Under the pieces are notes generated by a model. The model saw only the letters and a program-made list of their open reading frames with translations. It searched no databases and was not told where the DNA came from. Shown here piece after piece: positions 59,461 through 64,000 of a stretch of 64,000 nt of DNA; positions within the stretch are counted from its first letter, which is position 1; every line of letters starts with the position of its first letter. Origin of the DNA: Siderastrea radians (lineage: Eukaryota > Cnidaria > Anthozoa > Scleractinia > Rhizangiidae); NCBI GenBank assembly GCA_964017195.1, contig OZ024896.1, positions 31,838,307 through 31,902,306 of the forward strand. Reading direction: 5' to 3'. The translations under genes and the position numbers were made by a program.

Positions 59461-62400
59461 ATCGCCGTATGGCGACCACACAACCTCAACAAAGTTTTGT
59501 CGCGCAAAACTTCGATTCTGGCGAGGTGAAATCCCAAGCCGCCGCGACAAGCAATGTGGCTTCAACCCCACAAGAATTCTCACAACAGGTCGCGAGTGCT
59601 GCGGGTGCTATCTCGCATGGAATTGTAGTGACTTCACAAAATGTGTCCCCCTCACATCACCAAACTAGTTTACCGGTGAATACTGTAACTCTAACAGTCC
59701 AGCCGTCGCAGATTCAAGCTCCTCAAGCGACGATACAACCACAGATCATCACCGCTAACGTTATTTCAGGCGACGAGTTCCAAGCGAAAGAAGGTATATT
59801 GCAGTGTCAGATTCATGCAATTGTTGTTGCTAATTTTGGCCCAAAAAGATGGACCTGTGCACGATCGATTCCGCGTTTAATTGCATCATTCTACCCTTGT
59901 GTTGATACATATTTAGTAGTACTTTACTAGACAATTCTAGGGATTTACAATGAAGTACATTCACTCATAGGTTTTATTTTCGTTTCATCGTAGGTTTTCC
60001 AACCGCTGAAGTGCATTATGTTGAAGCGCCATCGGATCATACGATGTACTCGAACGGGACCACGTAAGTGTTTTTCCTGACGTCCCCAAACCGTGTCAAC
60101 AATGTTATATATTTCCTATCTATGCTTTTCGGCTGCTCGCGGCCCTATTCCTATTTGATTAAGAGCCGAATACTTGCTTTGTTTGCCTGTCGACACGTTG
60201 TGAACACCTGGTTTCATCAATGAGAAAACACATGGAATCGAAATAATTGATCATCGAATTGAATGTTTTCTGTTGTTCTTTAGACCTTATGCTTATGGTA
60301 AACTACAAGTGTAGTAGGAATATGAAACAATCTGGGTCCACTGCACAAAGTTCCCCCCGTTGATAAGCCAGGTTCATCTAAAGTTCAGCGAAATTGGAAA
60401 ATAACAAGATTATTATTCAAAGTAATATTATCATACATGTTAATTTATTATAATTAATCACCATGTATGGAACCTCGATACCTTTCAGAGTAAAACGAAA
60501 TAGTGACTGTTTGTTATAATAACTTTGAGGTATAAGCACAAAATTTTACTTCATTAGAAGGTATTTATTTGGATAATTATGCTTTGCCTGGAGCAAAAAT
60601 TTGAAAAAAATACTGTAAGTGTGGAATATGTTGGAGAAAATGAGCAAAATTGATCAATATTATCTCGAGATTCTGCTGTGACAATCACCATAGAAATTTC
60701 TAGTACTCTTGGATATTGTTTTTCCCAACACGATGTTGGAACGACTTTTGCATTAATTAGAAATTTTGCCCATTGATTGAGCCATGTTTATTTTTCAAAG
60801 TGGGATTAATATTCAAGATATAGCATTTTTACCAAGGAACCACACTTCTTTCCATGGTAACGCATGAAGCCTTTGTGAATGAATCAATGGGAAGAAGAAT
60901 CAATTTTCTGAGATCAGTAGACTAGGTTGATCAAAGCTAGCAGAGAGCAGCTTTGATCGAAGTGGTTTAACATTTTATGGCAAGTCTTTCTCCCATGATG
61001 CCTGTCTCAACATATATGTGAGTTATGGAAGCTTTTCTCCTCTTTCCTTTTCTGTTTTCTTTGCTATTACCCTCATGAATCTTTGCCAGTGATTTAAAAG
61101 TGGTTAATATTTTGTTCTGTTCTGATATTGTGTGCAGAAAATGACATGCTTCTTGTAGGGACATTCTAAGTTATGACCTAATGCTGTAAATTCTTTCTTT
61201 GAGAATCATATCTCTTTAAAAGTTTTTCAAGGCTTAGAATTTCATGTGGTTTAGTGGCAAACCTGTTTAAATTGAGTTGTTTTGAGTTTTGTATGAAAGG
61301 AATACAGCAGTGGAGGGCATCATGTTGATTCATTGTCTAATATTTTGTTGGAGAATGCTTTTATATTTTGATTAAAATTCTCCCTCCTGGAGTCAGATCT
61401 TGAGTCATGGGCTAATTATAACTGTTCTTCTAACTTTTGAGCCTGTGGACATAACCTTGGATTGTAACCATCAAAGTGAAAGTTACTGAGCGGTGCTTTC
61501 CTGTGTGACTGGTTATTGTGCTGCATAAGATGGTTCTTATGTTTGAGTTTGTGGATGTTAAAATCTTCTTCGTATGACTATTCACATGAAGGCCTCTTGT
61601 TTATTACTTTCCTGAGACACAGTTTGTTATGACTGTGGACAAAGTCTTCAAGTGTGCTTGCTCTTATTTAACTTAGTAAGACAATTTTAACATAAAGAGA
61701 AATATTAGATCCACAAATTATGTTTTATTTTCTTAATGGCTCAAACTTTAGAATGAGCATAATGCAGATATCAGATACTACAGCTGATTTTAATGTTGTG
61801 TGCAGATGGGGGGGGGGGGGGGGGTCTTTGAAAAATGATTTGCCAGGTATAATTCACAGTCGTGATTTTACCAGGAGGTCACTAGGAGCTGCACTGAACT
61901 TCCAAAAATGATAGTGATTTTTTGTCAGTGAAAGGGGATTTCATTTCTGTTCATAGCTGGCAAATTTACATCTATTTGAACAATTTGGGTCTGTACACAA
62001 TAATAAAATTGGCTGTTAAAAATATACAGCAGCTCACCATTTGTATTTTAGTCCCACAATGTAGGTACTTGCATAAGATCGCAATATTTTGACTGCGTTA
62101 CCCTTTTACTCCTAGTAGTAGCCAAAGTAAAAGTTCAAGAAAAATCCAAAAAATCATTAAATTTCATTTTTTCAAATCCTGCAAAACAAGTAGTACCATG
62201 CAAAATTACTACCAAAGAGATTTCATTTGAATGGTCACACCGTAGCAATTTATCCACAGGCTCAAAAGTTAGAACTACAATACATGTCTCCCTAGTTGAC
62301 TGAAATGCTTATCATGTGATGAGGTTGGCGGTTTTTGGTAGATTGCCATCCCCATTATCCCAGCTTAAAATCTTGTGGTACTCTACTGTGGTTAGGCAAA

Positions 62401-63865
62401 GCAACATGAGTTACACTGCTTAGAACCAAACTAGGTATATTAGTAGTTGAGGGTAATTATTTCAGCCAAACAATAGTTTAATGAGACCACAGTGCAGATG
62501 TCCCTTTCCTTGGATCAAAGGAAGGAGACAAAAAAAAAGTGCATTCAAACTAGTTATATAGCTACCGTGGCGTCAAACATCTTAGTCAGAGCGTAAATAG
62601 TTATAATGCCGTAGGGCTGATGTCTTGTGTTGAAAACTTCGTCAAGTTAAAGGGGTTTCAGTCAAAACAAGAGTAGTGTTGACTTGAAGAATAAAAAGGG
62701 AATTGATTATTGCAATATTGATTTCAAATGAAGAAAATCACTGATCTTAGCAGTGATGTATGCAATTAAAGAAATTGTGATTAAGCCTGAAAAAATTTTG
62801 AGGCTTTGGATGGGATTTGAACTCATGACATTCACGCTGCTAGTGTGTTACTCTAACCAACTGAGCTACAGGCTCAATTACCAGCCAGTGCCCTGGCTAA
62901 GTGAGCCTGGGCTCCTCTCGCTGTGGAAATTTAGCCTAACTGAGCTACCAAGGCCCCATGTGTTGTCATCTTGATATTGTTTTCATTATTGATTTCATTA
63001 TTCGATCTCAAATTTTGCTTGGATTAGTTTGTGCAACAGGCACTTAGAAAATTGACAAGTTTACCAATTTGCATGACTAACGGAAAAATACATTGTAAAA
63101 TTTTCTTTTGTTTAATCTTAATGCAATCAACCATTTTGTTGTGTTCTGATTTGACTGGAAAAGCTGATCGGGCAGAGAAAACCAGATGACAGTTGAAAGG
63201 CAGTTCAGGAACCCTGCCAAATTCCCACCTGCCAACATGCATGAGATCATGCACTGATCCAATCAAAATTAAGCTATTGGATTGAGTTTCATTTCAAACA
63301 TTTCATTCTTTGTTTGAAAAGTGGACTATTGAAATGAACAATGAAATCAATATTGCAACTGGACTGGAAAGCTGATCGCGAAGAGAAAACCATTGGTAGG
63401 CAGTTCAGAAAACCTGCCAAATTCCCACATGCCTTGCACATGAGATCATGCATTAATCTGATCAAAATCAAGCTATTGGATTGAGTTTCATTTCAAATAT
63501 TATATTTGTTGGTATGAATGGTGAAATCAATACTGCAATAATGAATTTAACTTTTTGTTCTTTGAGCGAATGCTACTCCTGTTTTGATACTAAACCACTC
63601 ATCTTAATTTTTCCATACGCCATATTTTTTATACATTGTATCTTTTAGGGGCAATGCCTACCACTATAATGATGGTACAATGTTTGCACAACAAGCTACA
63701 ACACCTTATCTTGATGGAACACAGCAGCAACAGAATTTCACAGCTGTAACCACACCGGGAGCTGTCACAAGCGGACAGACGTTCCTACAAGTTACTCCTG
63801 CTGGGACAACAATGCAGGCACAGAGACACCCAATAACACACACAACCAGAGCCTCTCCTGCTACA
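59461..63865 (+). CDS. RFX-family transcription factor (RFX1/2/3 type), first three coding exons; 3' part outside the window
   Basis: Coding starts at ATG 59469. Exon 59461-59793 opens at a good acceptor (GATTTGATTCTCAG), so a non-coding exon lies upstream. Exons 59994-60063 and 63649-63865 follow; phases 1, 2 and 0 fit, all GT/AG. The protein is Gln/Thr/Ser-rich (MATTQPQQSFVAQNF, NTVTLTVQPSQIQAPQATIQ), then AEVHYVEAPSDHTMYSNGTT, AYHYNDGTMFAQQ and HPITHTTRASPAT. QVQYVEG...YTNG-type text and the HTTRASPAT motif directly before the winged-helix domain are hallmarks of RFX1-3. The last exon ends exactly at SPAT, so the DNA-binding domain exon should follow outside the window. RFX1-3 bind X-box promoters and control ciliary genes in animals (family knowledge). 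Confidence 0.88.
61420..61640 (+). repeat. ~107-bp minisatellite, two units
   Basis: TTCTAACTTTTGAGCCTGTG, AGTGAAAGTTACTGAGCGGT, then a second decayed unit. It is intronic in the RFX-like gene. Confidence 0.75.
61808..61824. repeat. Poly-G tract, 17 bases
   Basis: An uninterrupted G-run in the RFX-like intron. Confidence 0.95.
62098..62285. mobile_element. Half of the CCTTTTACTCCTA MITE joined to an inverted ~107-bp unit
   Basis: ACCCTTTTACTCCTAGTAGT matches the end of the MITE at 52903. It runs on through CAAAGAGATTTCATTTGAAT into TTATCCACAGGCTCAAAAGT, the inverted minisatellite unit. No second terminus is seen. Confidence 0.65.
62801..62878 (-). other. tRNA-Ala-like sequence (pseudo-tRNA or SINE head)
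   Basis: The - strand reads GAGCCTGTAGCTCAGTTGGT, an intact A box. Then comes an anticodon-loop-like CTAGCAG containing AGC, and a B box GAGTTCAAATCCC. The acceptor ends do not pair and the T stem has a mismatch, so it is not a functional tRNA gene. Confidence 0.6.
63150..63505 (+). repeat. Direct tandem duplication, unit about 205 bp
   Basis: GACTGGAAAAGCTGATCGGG, then CTGCCAAATTCCCACCTGCC, then GCTATTGGATTGAGTTTCAT recurs about 205 bp later as GACTGGAAAGCTGATCGCG and the same tail. It lies in the last visible RFX-like intron. Confidence 0.8.
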
Positions 63866-64000
63866 GTAAGTTAACCCTTTAAGCCCTGATATGAAAATGC
63901 ATATTCTCATTACTGATCTCTATACATTTCTTATGAAACTAGTAAGGAGAATTTGTCTAAATATCAAGATATCCTATCCTCAGTGATCACTTCCTTTATT

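Noticed and set aside
62801..62878. Functional tRNA-Ala gene
   Set aside because: Acceptor ends do not pair and the T stem has a mismatch; kept as tRNA-like only.

Overview
The window is eukaryotic, repeat-rich, AT-leaning DNA. It is most likely from an anthozoan cnidarian, probably a stony coral. The support is: short exons split by introns with GT/AG borders; intronless replication-type core histone genes with 3' stem-loops; Penelope-like retroelement (PLE) debris with GIY-YIG endonuclease; a tRNA-derived SINE that I associate with coral genomes; and many foldback MITEs. The species assignment is inference; the gene calls rest on conserved motifs read from the sequence.

Layout. (1) 0.4-6.3 kb, + strand: the last seven coding exons of a FYB/ADAP-like adaptor, with a charged helix, a helical SH3-like domain and three acidic tyrosine motifs. 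Its introns hold a foldback MITE, two SINE copies, a 33-bp minisatellite and a ~107-bp minisatellite. (2) 7.4-10.1 kb: histone H2B (-) and H2A (+) divergently arranged, then H4 (-), each with a histone 3' stem-loop; no H3 or H1 is present. (3) 10-20 kb: a mobile-element graveyard with MITEs that still show target-site duplications, PLE reverse transcriptase and endonuclease fragments in both orientations, a hammerhead-like motif, and nested inverted repeats. (4) 20.5-23.7 kb, + strand: four exons of an unrecognised gene whose internal introns are all phase 1. (5) 24-26 kb: repeats, including a PLE-type foldback with two degenerate hammerhead-like cores.

(6) 26.2-45.9 kb is the most unusual part. 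It is about 20 kb of non-coding, multiply duplicated DNA built from dispersed modules. Inside it lies a clean direct tandem duplication of about 6.9 kb (30744-37585 and 37586-44566). A 770-bp transposon with ATCGAT-rich ends, a 91-bp MITE with a 9-bp target duplication and several arrays of a 42-bp repeat allow relative dating of the events. (7) 46-57 kb: more MITEs and satellites, one plausible orphan first coding exon (49705-49963), a minisatellite, and a decayed LINE on the - strand (52.3-54.9 kb). (8) 59.46-63.87 kb, + strand: the first three coding exons of an RFX1/2/3-type transcription factor; the DNA-binding domain exon should lie just beyond the right edge.

The genes do not form a pathway. 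The window holds two or three unrelated single-copy genes, one small histone group, and transposon-derived DNA between and inside them. Long stretches (10.1-11.3, 25.1-26.2, 50.0-51.4, 56.1-59.4 kb) hold nothing I could support as a gene.
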